Source of the DNA: Sabethes cyaneus
Taxonomy: Eukaryota > Arthropoda > Insecta > Diptera > Culicidae
Assembly (NCBI RefSeq): GCF_943734655.1
Contig: NC_071354.1
Location: forward strand, 179,952,911-180,016,910
Direction: 5' to 3'
DNA length: 64,000 bases
In this document: positions 36,016-47,516 of the stretch, in pieces
Layout of the letters: each line of letters starts with the position of its first letter
Position numbering within the stretch: the first letter of the stretch is position 1
Translations under genes and position numbers: made by a program
The notes under the pieces: model-generated
What the model was told of the DNA's origin: nothing
The model's input: the letters and a program-made list of their open reading frames with translations, nothing else
The model's database searches: none

Positions 36016-36599
36016 AATGTTTTTACGTTTTTTAACTATTTATTATTGTTTGAGTCATTAGTGTTTTACAATTTTTAGGTTTATCTTGAAATAATAAACA
36101 TTTCATTGCCACCGCGTTTGGAAAGGGGTTTGGTTCTGGTGGGGTCGAAAACTATGTCAAAAGAGTTTGTCTTATATTGAGGTAAAAATTGTCCTGTATC
36201 GATTTGTTTCATAACGAGGAATCTCTGTATAATTGTACCTCAGCTTAGCACAGTTTCGTTTCAATTGCGTAGTTCGTCACACATTTCAGTTTTTCCTACA
36301 ATTTGTGTTAGGGAATCGTTTGAATTTTATCATAGTAAAGTTTCATATGGCCACTTTTTTCCAATTTTTAAATAGCCCAATAAAAAAATAATTTTACACT
36401 GTCGTGATATAAACTAGAGTATATAAAAGATTATTGAATTATGAACTTATATCAATTAGTTCTTTTTTTATTTTCTCGCATAGGACTATACGCGGTCATG
36501 ACGTACTAAACAATTTTGGAAAGGGAGGAATGCGAAGAATGATTAATTGGATGAATTGAAAAATTTCGATATAGACCAAAAATATATAGGGTTGTGCAA

Positions 36600-36668
36600 T
36601 GACATGTGAGGCTCACACCCACGTTCTTTCGGTTGGTACCCGAACCAACCGTACCCGTAGACTAATAC
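36600..36668 (-). mobile_element. tRNA-like SINE scrap, second family, copy A
   Basis: Minus strand: TACGGTTGGTTCGGGTACCA then ACCGAAAGAACGTGGGTGTG, close to 44100-44160 (CACTCGGGTACCAACCGAGA then AAGCGTGGGTGCGCAC). Both show an anticodon-arm-like hairpin with the loop GTACCAA followed by a B-box-like GTGGGT region. The fit to a tRNA is partial. Confidence 0.35.
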
Positions 36669-37518
36669 GTAATTTTGATTCATTCTCCCAATTCTATCGT
36701 TTCTCGTATACGCACCACACTCTCTTATGAAGACACAGTCTATAACAGTCTATATCCGCTCGGTCAGTGCGATAGAAACAAGCAGTGCGTTGCCGACGGT
36801 CGCTCGGCAAGTCTCGTAATTAAAGCCAACACCAGGTGTGTTTTGTGGTGTGGAGGTAGAACTCTGACATAGTAACCTTACACTAAATTAAGGTAAACGT
36901 AACTAAAAATTAAACTTAGTAGAAGTAACTCCATTGAAGACAGATTGTATCAATATAATTAGCACAACGAGTGTACATGTTGTAAAATGTTGTAAAATGT
37001 TGTAAAATGCCGCATCGGGGCCTAAAACTTTTTAAGTTCTAGCACGCCATTGAGTTCAACTTAATCGCCATATTTGTAAAAAGGTTTTCTTCATCCTATT
37101 AGGTATACCTATTTCTCGAGTGAAAAAACACGATCCATCGAATTAATTCAGAAAAATTCGCTTGAATGAAGATCCCTTACCGGTTCGTTCGTTAAAAACC
37201 GCACAGTTTTTCCTACCGTCATCGGCACAGAAATTCCCGGTTTTCTCACCAGAGGAATTAGTTTTATTTTCGCATACCTATCAACGCAGGAGCAGCAGCA
37301 GCAGCAACACCAAACGAGCACTTGTTCCGGTTGTTGAGCATTGCTATTGGACCAGGCAGCCTGGTAGAGATGTTCACTATTTCTCCCATTTTTTCCGTCT
37401 CACGCTCTCTCTCTCTCTATTCTTGCTAAAGTACTTTCACACCCACCTTTCGAGCGACCCGCGTTGAAGATCTGTCAGATTTGCTTACTAAAATTTTTTT
37501 TGCCCCACACACACTCTT

Positions 37519-37664
37519 ATGCGTACGAATGCGGAAAAAATGCTTTCATCTACTATTGCTTCGATGAGTGGATATGAAAGCATTCCTGCAGCAATAGCAG
37601 CACCAGCTGGTGCTTTTAGTTTAGAGCTTTCAGCACCGACTCAAATGCGGCACATACTATGTAG
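37519..37664 (+). CDS. Candidate exon ending at a consensus splice donor (weak)
   Basis: ATG at 37519 (second ATG at 37540) opens 48 codons ending TGTAG|GTAAGT at 37665. The predicted peptide includes MLSSTIASMSGYESIPAAIA and APAGAFSLELSAPTQ, Ala/Ser-rich with no known domain. The sequence also contains two palindromes (AATGCTTTCAT...ATGAAAGCATT and AGCACCAGCTGGTGCT), which may explain the composition instead. Low confidence. Confidence 0.18.
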
Positions 37665-38482
37665 GTAAGTAGAGAACAATGCGCGCCCTTTTGTGGTTGA
37701 CCCCGAAAGGAACGCAGGTGCATGGAATGAACAGCCGTACAAAAATATCCATTTGGGCCTAAGTACATTGCCAGTACCTACCGTGCGACGGTACCATAGC
37801 TAAATCGGTGGTAATGTAAAAATTTACATATGAAAGTCTTAAAGGCACGCAGATTCATGCTAAATGCTGAATATCATTACAAGCCGCTTAAGTCCGACAT
37901 TGCGAAATGTATGCAATGTGAAGTTGAATTTGACTCATTGAATTTAAGAAACAAATTTCAATGGTGCATGAATCTGATGATTCTGGAGCATAAAGCATGA
38001 ATTAAAGCCCTTTTCATTCAAAATATCGATTTCACCAGATTGGCATTCACACAGAACTTCTCGTAGCTAATTTGCATATTCCCGTTTAGTCTCCGGTTAC
38101 CGGTTTGTTTCCAAGGAGCCGATTACACCAGCTTCGGTGACTTTTGGGGGCGCAAATCACGTTCGTTACATCCTACAACTGCGGGACTCTTGAGCTGCGC
38201 TTCATTACAATCAGAGCTTGAATTACCAACGCGACTATCTGCAATTCCTCACGGATAGATGATATATGTATGCACGGGAGGAGCCTGCATACCGATGTGC
38301 AACGAACGATTCACCCGTGTTTCTCCACCGAGCCACTCACTTTTGAGACTATGCGCATCCTTAAACCACCTGCCGTCTACTGTCAGCCGCGCCAGCCAAC
38401 ATGAGGCGTGCCTAATTTGACGGAAAAACGGGAAAAAGCCAACACACATTCAGCCCGCCGGCTTAGGATGCACAAAACTTAC

Positions 38483-38565
38483 CTGGACCGAAAACACCGG
38501 CCTGAGCCTGAGCCGGAGCCGGAGTCGGAAAGCAGTAGGCTAAGAGCAATGAGGATTTTGTGTGA
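38483..38565 (-). CDS. Candidate minus-strand exon segment (weak)
   Basis: The minus-strand frame is open from a stop at 38568 to GTCCAG|GTAAGT at 38482, a perfect donor. It reads SHKILIALSLLLSDSGSGSG then SGRCFRS. The hydrophobic part resembles a signal peptide but lacks a Met, and the Gly-Ser run comes from a CCGGAGCCGGAG-like repeat. An upstream acceptor was not identified. Confidence 0.15.
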
Positions 38566-39159
38566 TTACCGAGCGTGAATGCAATGCAATGCTACTCGAC
38601 AAGGAAGTGTAGGGGAAGGATGACTTCCAACTCAACGGAATTCAACGAAATAAGTTTCCACACTACAGCACTGTGAGAATGCAATATGTGTGTGCCTTCT
38701 TCGTACGGGGATGTTTTGCGGCCGTCGAGCCGGCAAACGGTTCCGATTTCCAGGCTCCAGCAGCAGGGTGTGTGTGTGAGGTTTACATTTGTTCCTTCGG
38801 ATCGTTTCCAGTCTCTTATGAACATTCATTCTACCTGTTCGCCTTTTTCCCGGAACGTTGACGACAATATCTGCACAGTCGGATCATATCAAAATCATAT
38901 ATTCGTGCAGTTTGTCGTGCGGTAGGCTGAACATTTCAAAAATAGAATCTTCGGAACGCTCTTCTTTAGTTATCGTCTAATTACACGCTGCACGAGACAG
39001 CCTTCGGTAGGAATTTATGCCACATCAGTTAGCTGGAAACCATTCATGCAGTTATTATATAGCATCGAGAATAGAAAGCAGTACATTGGCAATTAAATTC
39101 TACGCTGGATAATATATTTTATATTAAATTTGGCCATTGAAAATTATTTTTCAATTTTT

Positions 39160-39475
39160 TTATTTTTGTCACCCCCTCCCCCCCCCCCCTCTACCGCCTG
39201 AAAAATTCTAAAAATTAGTATACGAGTTGAGTTAACGCTTCTAGCACGAAACAGAAAAGGAAATTCAGTCAATGGGATTTCCAAAAATCGTCCAAAAAAA
39301 TTTTTCTTCGTTTTTGTCTTTTTTTGTAGATTTCCATTTGCATGGAAAATAATCACGTAGATAGATATATTAGAAGCAAGAATAGATCTGGTTTTCATGT
39401 TTAAACTTCAAGTAAATATGCTTAAAATCCATATTATTTTTGCTCGATTAAAAAAATCTCTACGTGTTTTTTCGC
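39160..39475 (+). repeat. Dispersed repeat family 1, copy C
   Basis: Poly-C start near 39180, CGCCTGAAAAATTCTAAAAA, CTTCTAGCACGAAACAGAAA, TTTGCATGGAAAATAATCAC, AAGCAAGAATAGATCTGGTT and GCTCGATTAAAAAAATCTCT. It agrees in order with copies A and D and is the most complete plus-strand copy. Confidence 0.7.
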
Positions 39476-40254
39476 CTCCACCCTTCAGTGGCCCAGCACC
39501 GGGAGGACAAAAACTTTATAGTGGCCCAAATATTTGTAGTGGCCTAAATAAATACCAGAAAGAACTCATCTGGTAGTGGATTTAATCCCAAACTTGCCGT
39601 GGCGAACGTCAGCAACGCACTGCTTTGCTTCTATCACATTGACCGAGTAGATAACAGTCTATCTTCTCGGCGGTAGAAACAAAGAGCAGTCATACAAAAA
39701 ATATCGTCGCATAGGAAAGTGTTAGAATTGGCAGAATAAAAGAAAATTAGGTAGGATGCTGTATGGCTTCGTCTATGGCGGGTCTTCGATTACTTTCCTG
39801 ACATACGCACGAAAAACTTGCATTATAAGCAACTTAGAATTAATATTTGTAGATCGTTTCTCTATAATCAACAAAGGATAATGATATAAAACCATTATTT
39901 TTTACTATTTTTTCAAAAATAAAAACCCTTTTGGTTTTTCTATCCGCTTTGAATATGACGAAGAGCATCAGTTGCAGATTACTCGGAGTAAAAACATCGA
40001 AATTTGAGCACTGATTCAAACTACTCGTACTTTGTGTGTGCAAGTTGGATAGCTCGGGCACACGGAATAACGAATACATTCATAGATTTTTGTAAACTAT
40101 TGTGTTTATCCACGGTAGACGGAGGCAAATTTTGTTTATGCCGAAGTGCAGTTTCCGTATGACGAACTGCCGATGAACAAGATAATTTGTTTCTGTGACA
40201 CATGTCCCTGTAAACATTTTCATATGCATATCAGAGCAATAAATGAGTTATATG
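39476..40254. other. Unassigned sequence
   Basis: No recognised gene or repeat. Open frames are short and AT-biased. Confidence 0.3.
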
Positions 40255-40256
40255 TA

Positions 40257-41000
40257 GGGTATTGTCGTTATCGTCGGGCCACTGTTATGGTTGGGCCATC
40301 ACGATTTTACAGTTTTAGTAACTCATGATATCTATGATACAACCATTGTAAAACTTCTACTTGTGATAGCTAACTTTTCACAATATTGTGAGTTTCAATC
40401 GTGTATTCAGAACACCCGTACTGAGTTCAGTGACTAAATCTTACCAAAAAAGTTTTCCAGGTGCAATGAACTTTCATTCAAGAAATGATTCATGACATGC
40501 AATTTTCGAGATAAATTTTAAAAATGCATGAAGTGTGTTGTGCTGCACACGAAGACTATAGAATATTCCCCTTCAGTAAGGTGTTTGGGAAGGCTAAGGT
40601 GAAATACTAGAAAAGCGCTATTTGTAAAGGTCGGGCCACTTGAGTAGTCATGGTTGGGCCACCATAATTTTAAGCGTAGAAGCGCAATCATCGCTAGCGA
40701 ATGTCAGTCACGTAAACTGTGATGACATAAAGCAAAATTAATACAATAAAAACCTAGATTTTTGTTGTTTTTTCATTGTAGTTGTACACTTCGGAAAAGA
40801 CGATTGTAGCAATATTGATTTTACAAGATAGCCAAAATTTCGCAAAAATGCTATTAAAAGTACGGTATTTATACCTATATGAGCCGTTGTTCACGGAATT
40901 CATTCTTTTCATGTCTTTATATAGAATTTCAATACGTATGTCTTAGATTTTCTGCGGTGGCCCAACCTGTACAACATGGCCCGACTATGACAACATTTTT
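40257..41000. mobile_element. TIR element with GTCGGGCCA termini
   Basis: The left end near 40262 reads TTGTCGTTATCGTCGGGCCA, followed by GGTTGGGCCA. The right end, read inward from about 40995, reads TTGTCATAGTCGGGCCA followed by GGTTGGGCCACC. The motif recurs inside (GGTCGGGCCACTTG and GGTTGGGCCACC near 40630-40670). No transposase. The exact ends and duplication are not resolved, and a TA at 40255 is possible. Confidence 0.55.
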
Positions 41001-41828
41001 TGTCTTCACGTAAATACCTATAACTTTTTTATTTTTCAAGCAACCAGTTCAAAACTTTACGGAAATATACCTTATTCTTAGACATTTGCAACGATGTATT
41101 TAGATTTCCAAAATTCCTTTTGAAACGAAAGTTATGGGCGAACTCCAAAACGTGGCCAATCCACGACGACACTCCCCTACATATATATGGAGTAAGGAGG
41201 GGTAAAAGTGCGATGCGGGTAAAAGTGCGATTCAATGATTTATCGGTGCAGATTCCGAGTAAATTTTTTACATTGGCATGGATGGGTGACAACTTTGACA
41301 GCTTAAATCTAACGTAAACTTTGTTTGCTTACGAAGCATAGTTGCTAAGTTAGGTGCAAATGTTATTTTAGGGCGGTTTTGGTGTAATTTTTCGTTATAC
41401 GGCAAATACGACATCAAAAGGAGGATATTACTTGTTGAAAATTTGTAGCAGCGTTTTACATCACTCACATATCTATTTTGAAAATACGGTGAAAAGAATT
41501 TACCGGGGCAAAAGTGCGATTCATGGACGAGGCAAAAATGTATAGCTAATTATATACAGCTTTTGGCACTATATTACAGATACTAGAAATGAAAGATCTA
41601 AGAAATCTAAGAAATGAAAGAACAAAAAACAAACGGTTTAAAAAGTTTTGATCTGCCGGAGGCTGCAATACATCAACGCAAAATAGAAAAGGTGCAAATT
41701 GAGAATATTCCTTACCAAAACATAATGCAGATTGAAGATAATATGGTTTTGTTAGCTACTGCTGGGCTAATTTCATGGATTCTAGCTTCGAACTTTTGCC
41801 CCGCGGTATTCACGCTTTTGCCCCGCTA

Positions 41829-43591
41829 CACAGTGGGGAATCGCTGGCCAGCAGCCAAAAAATGAAAGTTCATTTCGACTCTCCGTTGTATTTTTCCTGT
41901 GATTCTATACTATTGAAGTGTTCAAATCCAAAATTTTAGATCAATATGACAAAATTTGAATTTTCTATGAATCTTGAAAGTATGCTATCTCAGCATGTTT
42001 TAGCGTTTTTTTGAAAAATAACCCAATATTTCAAAACATGATAGAGGTCTAATGGTAGCTCGGATTTCAACGGTGTCTAAGGAAAAGTTCTTCAAAAAAT
42101 AGTGCTGAATAGAACCCATTAAGCGAGTATGCAGTAATTTTATCATAGTATGCCACAATTTTAATTTTCATTAAAAAAGTACCATATTTTCGCGTAAAAC
42201 ACGCTTAAAAGTTTTGAAGCCAAGGTTCGCCACTATTGACACTACCGGTAAAAGATAGCGTAAAATATGAGCTTTCAAATGGATATAGTCTCATTTAGCG
42301 CAGAGTAGCGCAGAGCACAGATGTTACGCTTGTAAGGCTACTATATCAGAATTCAACAATATAGACAAAATGCAAACACTCAAAGCAAACGTAAGATATC
42401 TTAATTATGGGATATCTCCTTTACATGGTTGGATGAGCTGCTTCGAATGTATGGTTCATATTGCATATTGACTAGATTTTAGAGGTTGGAGGAAGTCTGG
42501 AGGAAACAGCGATAGTAATTACGGAAATACAGCTCAAAGATCTTATGCCAATCCTGGTATTAGTTCTGAAATCACGGGTATAGATATGAAATTAATTAAA
42601 AGGTTGAGAAATTTTCTTATAGCAAGTTCTTGAACACATTATTTCAGAAAAATTCGAAACTTATTGTTTGTATACCAAAAACCTTTATGTCAGGGTATAG
42701 TCCTCATATAATACGTCCACTGCAATGCAAAGAATTTGAATTCGCGGTCATAAATGAATCTAGTCAACCATATTGCTGATAGGGCGAATGACAGAAGAAG
42801 CACAAAAAATAAGTTTTTTTGTTTAATTATAGTCACTTCAACAACTCGGGTCATTCGTGACTTCTGCGGGGTTGGGAATTGAACCACGGTCCTCAGTGTG
42901 AGAGGCATGAATGCTAGCCACTACACCGGTATTGACCCTCACGAAAATGAGGTTATTGACTTATGCTAAAAATAGTGATAAAAATACAAGACAATATTTT
43001 ACATGCAAAAATGAGTGTGAAAATACAAATCGTGATAGAATTATTCGTCTTCTTATTTCTCCGGATAAAGCTTATAGCTTCTTCGAAACGGAAAAATGTA
43101 ATTAGAAAAATCTTTCTGAGAAGGCTATATTACTATTGAAGACGAAACGTGAAACGAGTGATTCTGCAGAAGGAGAAGAAGAAGAGGAGGAAAAAGAAGA
43201 AGAAAAAGAAAAAGAAAAAGGAGATAAAGAAGATCAAGAAAACTAATAAGGGGAAAAGTTTTGATTTTTGATTAATATTAACTTATATGGATTTTGTGTT
43301 GATTATTAAAGCTCATATTTGCTTTGTATTGTTTTATAGAATGTTTTATCCTATAAAAATCCATTTGCAATAATTTTCCAAATGACCCTCATTTCTTATA
43401 CGTCATCATACTTAAAAAATACTTGAAAAATAGTTGAAAATTCTCCCTAGCACAAAAAATATACGTTCTAATGCAAAATAAACCAGAAATTCGGGCTCAG
43501 CACCCCAAAATTACTTAAGAACCACATATTATCCTTGATTTAAAGAGATTTTTTTGCTTGGCCAGCATTTGTATGGAGTCGCCCCACTGTG
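41829..43591. mobile_element. Transib-like element with CACAGTGGGG ends and 5-bp duplication CGCTA
   Basis: The termini are perfect inverted CACAGTGGGG / CCCCACTGTG, flanked directly by CGCTA at 41824-41828 and 43592-43596. CACAGTG-type ends with 5-bp duplications are the hallmark of Transib, the superfamily related to RAG1. The right part has an open frame with LLTYAKNSDKNTRQYFTCKN and RIIRLLISPDKAYSFFETEK, one stop, then KAILLLKTKRETSDSAEG and a Glu/Lys-rich tail ending near 43244. This could be the C-terminus of a transposase but is too diverged to assert. A SINE is inserted at 42813-42937. Confidence 0.62.
42813..42937 (-). mobile_element. tRNA-derived SINE, copy B
   Basis: Minus strand: GGTGTAGTGGCTAGCATTCA (A box), GCCTCTCACACTGAGGAC (tRNA-Glu-like anticodon arm with CTC), GTGGTTCAATTCCC (B box), then CCGCAGAAGTCACGAATGAC, GAGTTGTTGAAGTGACTATA and an A-rich tail. 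It shares all blocks with the copy at 26568-26687 and has better-kept promoter boxes. It is inserted inside the Transib-like element. No target duplication could be seen. Confidence 0.75.
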
Positions 43592-43645
43592 CGCTAGTGG
43601 GGACAACTTCAAACATCGCACTTATGCCCCTCCCTACTCTACCCT

Positions 43646-43900
43646 GAAAAATCGTATCTGATGCACAAAACTAGCACATGCGTACTAATTTGGAGGCCAT
43701 ATACGTACTACAAAATATACGTTAACAATTCAACATTATAATTCTTTTTATGCGATAAGATCCGACTCAAAGCGATTAGTTTTATTATGCTATACAATTC
43801 TGTACTGAAAGTCGTAGGTCAATCACTTGCTATCGTCAAATACGATAGAATATAAACTTATGTGCTTTTCATTAGACTATATTTACGATACTGAATTAAT
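43646..43900 (-). repeat. Dispersed repeat family 2, copy B
   Basis: Reverse complement of 15040-15300 (GTACTAATTTGGAGGCCATA and ATAAGATCCGACTCAAAGCG). By eye nearly nine of ten positions agree. The TIR element at 41195-43634 interrupts it. Confidence 0.8.
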
Positions 43901-44094
43901 TGAAAGTCAATAACGATATTTTTCGTACATTGATATACGAGTTGGTGTTTGCTGGGGTAAGTTCTGAAATATTTTGGGTGTACATGTACAAGTAAGAAGT
44001 AAAAGATTCATCTGGTCCCCAAAACCTGAATACTTGTGGATACAATTACGTATAAGGTGGTTCCAGCACCCTATTTGACACCTAATAAAACGGA

Positions 44095-44165
44095 AGGCGA
44101 TAGTTTAGTTAGCAAAACACTCGGGTACCAACCGAGAAAGCGTGGGTGCGCACTTCACCTGCAAT
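44095..44165 (+). mobile_element. tRNA-like SINE scrap, second family, copy B
   Basis: TAGTTTAGTTAGCAAAACAC (A-box-like), then CTCGGGTACCAACCGAGAAA (hairpin with loop GTACCAA) and GCGTGGGTGCGCACTTCACC (decayed B box). Related to 36600-36668 in the opposite orientation. Confidence 0.4.
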
Positions 44166-44567
44166 TGTTCCGGTATATTTGTGGTCTATATTAAAATTTA
44201 TGCTCGCATTGGATTTTATTTAACTGAATAAAAACATTATCTCCACTATGCTGATTCTATAGGGTGTCCATTTTTTGCCGCGAACCGATTCATATGGTCA
44301 GTGTTAAGTCAGGCAGAACCAAGTAACAAAACTCTGACTTCGTGAAAAACGCATTCAAAGTTTGCTGCTCTGTGTGGTTTATAGCTATCAATCGTTCGAA
44401 ATCATCTTATATCTCTGGCTGTTGGCAACATTTATGTAGTCTGATTAGAGTAAAGTGTTGCTTAGAAAATTTTTGATCGTCTGCTGTCATTAACTCATTT
44501 TCTTAAATTTTAGGACTTGGTCCGGTATGGTTTAACACCGACCATATGATATCACGACAAGCAATCG

Positions 44568-45120
44568 AGTTGAGCAGGCGATTCGAGCAGTCGAATCAAG
44601 CAGTCGAATCAAGCAGTCGAGTCAAGCAGTTGAGTCAAGCAGTTGAGTAGAGCAGTCGAATCGAACAGTTAAGACAAGGAGTTGATGTCGATGAGCTAAG
44701 TCGAGCAGATGTATCAAGCTATCCAGTCGTCAGTTGAATCGAGCTGTCAGGTCGAGCAGTTAAACCGAGTTGTCTAATCAAGCAGCTGAATCGAGCAATC
44801 GAGTTGAACAGTTGAGCGGAGCAGCCGATTCAAATCGAGTAGTTGAGTCGAGCAGTTTAGTCGAACAATTGAGTCGAGTCGAGCAGTTGAATCGAGCAGT
44901 TGAGTCGAGTAGTCCAGTCTAGCAGTTGAATCGAGCTGTTCTCAAGCAGTCAAGTCGATCTGTTCAATCAAGCAGTTGAGTCTAGCAATCGTATCGAACA
45001 GTTCAGTCGAGTAGTTCGGTTGAGTTGTCCAGTCGAGCAGTCTAAACGACCAGTCCCGTCGAGCAGTCTAGTCATCCAGTTGAGCAAACGAGCAGTTCAG
45101 CAATCGACCAGTGAGGTGAC
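44568..45120 (+). repeat. 13-bp minisatellite
   Basis: About 40 diverged copies of a 13-bp unit, consensus close to GAGTCGAGCAGTT, with GAATCAAGCAGTC and GAGTCAAGCAGTT variants. The first copies near 44580-44650 are the most regular; later ones have indels. The unit being a non-multiple of three, coding is excluded. Confidence 0.85.
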
Positions 45121-46600
45121 TGAGAAAAGAACTCATTGCTACGAAAGCATGACGTCTTGTCAGGGGCCTGTTTGTCATAAGCCTCTTATGACGTCCTGTC
45201 AAAGACCTGGTTTTGGCTACAGACAACAGGCCTCTTATATGAAACGATAAAAAATAAGAAAACAAAAGTTATTTATATCCTTTAATTCTACTACTGTGTT
45301 TTATTGATAAATACGTATTTCGGTGTCGACGTGAGACCTTCATCTAACTAACTAACTAACTAACTTAAACTCTTACAACTCTTATATGAATTTGTAATGG
45401 TCTAAATAATGAAGAATGTGTAGTAAGTAGCGAGAAGTAAAGCTAAGCAAAACTTAGGTGCTACATTACACAACATAAATAAGTTATGAGAAATAAGAAA
45501 TGAGTAATGAGAACTGGGAGGGTCAAAGAGAAAAGTGAATAGCGAAAAGTTAGTAATGAGAAGTGAGATCTGAAAAGTGAGAAAGCTTGCAATATCTTGC
45601 AAATGCTAAGGAATGTAGAACAATCACACCTTAGCTTTGCAAAATGATTATTTACTCACGTGGTGCGTTCTGTACCACGTTCCCCTATATTTAGCAATTC
45701 CAAGAAAAACGTATACTCAAAGAAATCGCCACGTTTCATACGTCAAAAATCATGTAAACTTCTGTATTTAGATTTTTTCTCAAATGCACAAAATGAAAAT
45801 ATTTGCGTATTCATCATGAACGCGCTTTGGCTTTGGTTGTTTGTAAGCAACGGCCCTTTTAAAGGTCACAAACGAATTAAATGAAGGATAAATAATTTTT
45901 AATCTAAACTTTTACGTGAAGTTCGAATGCCATGAAAATTATATGCCTTCTGGGATGGCATTTTAGCTAATTTACTCATCAACAAAAAACGAACGAAGGT
46001 CCAAACTTCACGAGCGGTTTCCGTAGCGCACCTGCTCACTGTTGTAGCGAACCAAGCGGGAGGCGATGATACTCACAGGTACTCATAAACATACACATGC
46101 TAGAAATGCAGTTTACATTAGTCCTAGCCCTAATAATCTGACATAAAGTAATGCTTCATCGAGTAAAACATGTTTTCAATACAACAAGTATGTATTATAT
46201 AACATAGTCCTACGTCACCCTTTCATTCAACCCATAGGGCTGTATACGTTGTAGATTTTTCTTTAAAATTGTGATATTATGTGATAAGCTTATACAAAGT
46301 TCTGATACATAAACGAATGCTAGCACCGTATAAAAAAGTGACCGTTAATGCTCAACTAAATAGAGCCAATAGGTGAAAAACGATAGTTTTCTAATCCTTG
46401 AGAGGCTTTTAATATAAACCGAAACGTCGGAAATAGAAGAAAAATGTTAATTTTTATCAGCAATTTGACTACAAAGCCAAAAAACATAACTCGGAAAAGT
46501 TACTCAGTCGAAAACTACAATAACATGTTCCTTGGCATAAGGGAATAAGCACTGGTGGATTGACAAAAGGGGAGGTGGCTGCTAACAAGGGGAGGTCAAA
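45121..46600. other. Unassigned sequence
   Basis: Includes a scrap of the TATATAGAT-ended repeat (about 45205-45240), a short CTAA run (45343-45364), and otherwise no recognised gene or repeat. Confidence 0.35.
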
Positions 46601-46603
46601 ATA

Positions 46604-47514
46604 AAGGGTGTCCTACATCAAATTGCACCACGGAAGAAACACAGTAGAAAATTACCTAATTGACCGATCTTTTTCAAACTTTCAAACAACAAAATATAAT
46701 CCACTAGTAAGCTTTTGGCATATTTGTTTCATTCAACTTTAATACCATAACCGTATGCTCACCCCTTACGCTTAACTCCACTCAAAAAACTTTGTACAAC
46801 CTAGCTGCAGCTTCATCTGTACGGAAATCCACTTTTTCTTCATGGTTTCCTCAGGCTTGACCTCCTTGGGATGCTTGCTTCCGTAGTGCCTGCTTCATAA
46901 TTGCCTTGAATTCTTGATGGGCCTTAGTTCCGGTGCGTTGGAGGCGTTCATGTCCTTGGGTACGAAAGTGACTCCGTTGGCTTCGTACCACTCCAATACA
47001 TCCTTTGAATATTGGCACGAAGATAGATCCGACCAGAAGATCGTAGGGCCGATCGTGTTGTTTCGACAGAGAAGGCAGATGCTTCTGTAAACACTCGTTG
47101 AGGTAGATCTGCCCGTTCCCGGTAGTCACGAACGGCGGACTCCGTTTGCCACATGATGTATTTTTTGGCAAACTATGTAAGTTTCTGCATCCTTACTTTC
47201 TCCGGAACATCAAACTTGTGCTGGGTGGTGAAGTACAGCAGCCCCGGAAGCTGCCGTAAGTCCGCCTTGACGTAAGTCTCGTCATTCATGATGAAAGAGT
47301 TGAGGATTTTCCAGGAGCTTGCGCAAAATAAATTCGTGACGTTGCTTTTTGGGTGACGCTATTTTTTCCAATTTTCGAAAAACTGATCGCGATAAAAATA
47401 GAGTGTAAACAATACACTTTAAACTACTTCTACTCAAATGTTCAAGAGAAAATACCAAATGGGTAATTTTCTACAGCGTTTCTTCCGTGGTGCAATTTGA
47501 TGTGGGACACCCTT
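46604..47514 (-). mobile_element. DD37E mariner-type element (ITmD37E-like), defective
   Basis: Inverted repeats of about 35 bp: AAGGGTGTCCTACATCAAAT at the left, and AAGGGTGTCCCACATCAAAT read inward from the right, flanked by TA (46602 and 47515). The minus-strand transposase C-terminal half is recognisable. The element is about 0.9 kb, shorter than an intact copy of the family, so internal deletions are likely. Several frameshifts are present. Confidence 0.85.
46851..47171 (-). pseudogene. DD37E transposase remnant
   Basis: Piecing frames by eye, the minus strand shows TGNGQIYLNECLQKHLPSL, then GPTIFWSDLSSCQYSKDVLE with the second catalytic Asp, WYEANGVTFVPKDMNASNAP, and ELRPI followed by Lys. 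Exactly 37 residues separate the Asp from this Lys, the position of the catalytic Glu in DD37E transposases. The original text at that site is AGGCCCATCAAG, so Glu was lost by substitution or a small deletion, and the following block is truncated before AIMKQALRK. The protein cannot be active. Confidence 0.8.
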
Positions 47515-47516
47515 TA

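Larger units (their letters stand above)
36016..39155. other. Mostly unassigned sequence
   Basis: Contains the tRNA-like SINE scrap at 36600, three tandem copies of TGTTGTAAAA plus one base at 36979-37010, a short CAG run (about 37290), a CT run (about 37405) and a candidate exon at 37519. Otherwise no recognisable gene. Confidence 0.3.
41195..43634. mobile_element. TIR element with AAGTGCGAT termini, carrying a nested insertion
   Basis: The left end AGGAGGGGTAAAAGTGCGAT and the right end, read inward GGGAGGGGCATAAGTGCGAT, are flanked by TA (41193 and 43635). The motif is repeated inside (GCGGGTAAAAGTGCGATTC at 41216, GGGGCAAAAGTGCGATTC at 41505, complement-type TTTTGCCCCG at 41798 and 41816). 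Its own length without the nested 1.76-kb element is about 670 bp. No transposase. It is inserted in dispersed repeat family 2 at the CAGGGTA position. Confidence 0.72.

Noticed and set aside
37535..37600. Possible microRNA hairpin (AATGCTTTCAT...ATGAAAGCATT)
   Set aside because: The paired stem is only about 17 bp and does not extend outward, shorter than a pre-miRNA requires.
42830..42937. Apparent tRNA-Glu gene on the minus strand
   Set aside because: The acceptor arms do not pair, and the same tRNA-unrelated tail follows in the copy at 26.6 kb. It is a SINE.
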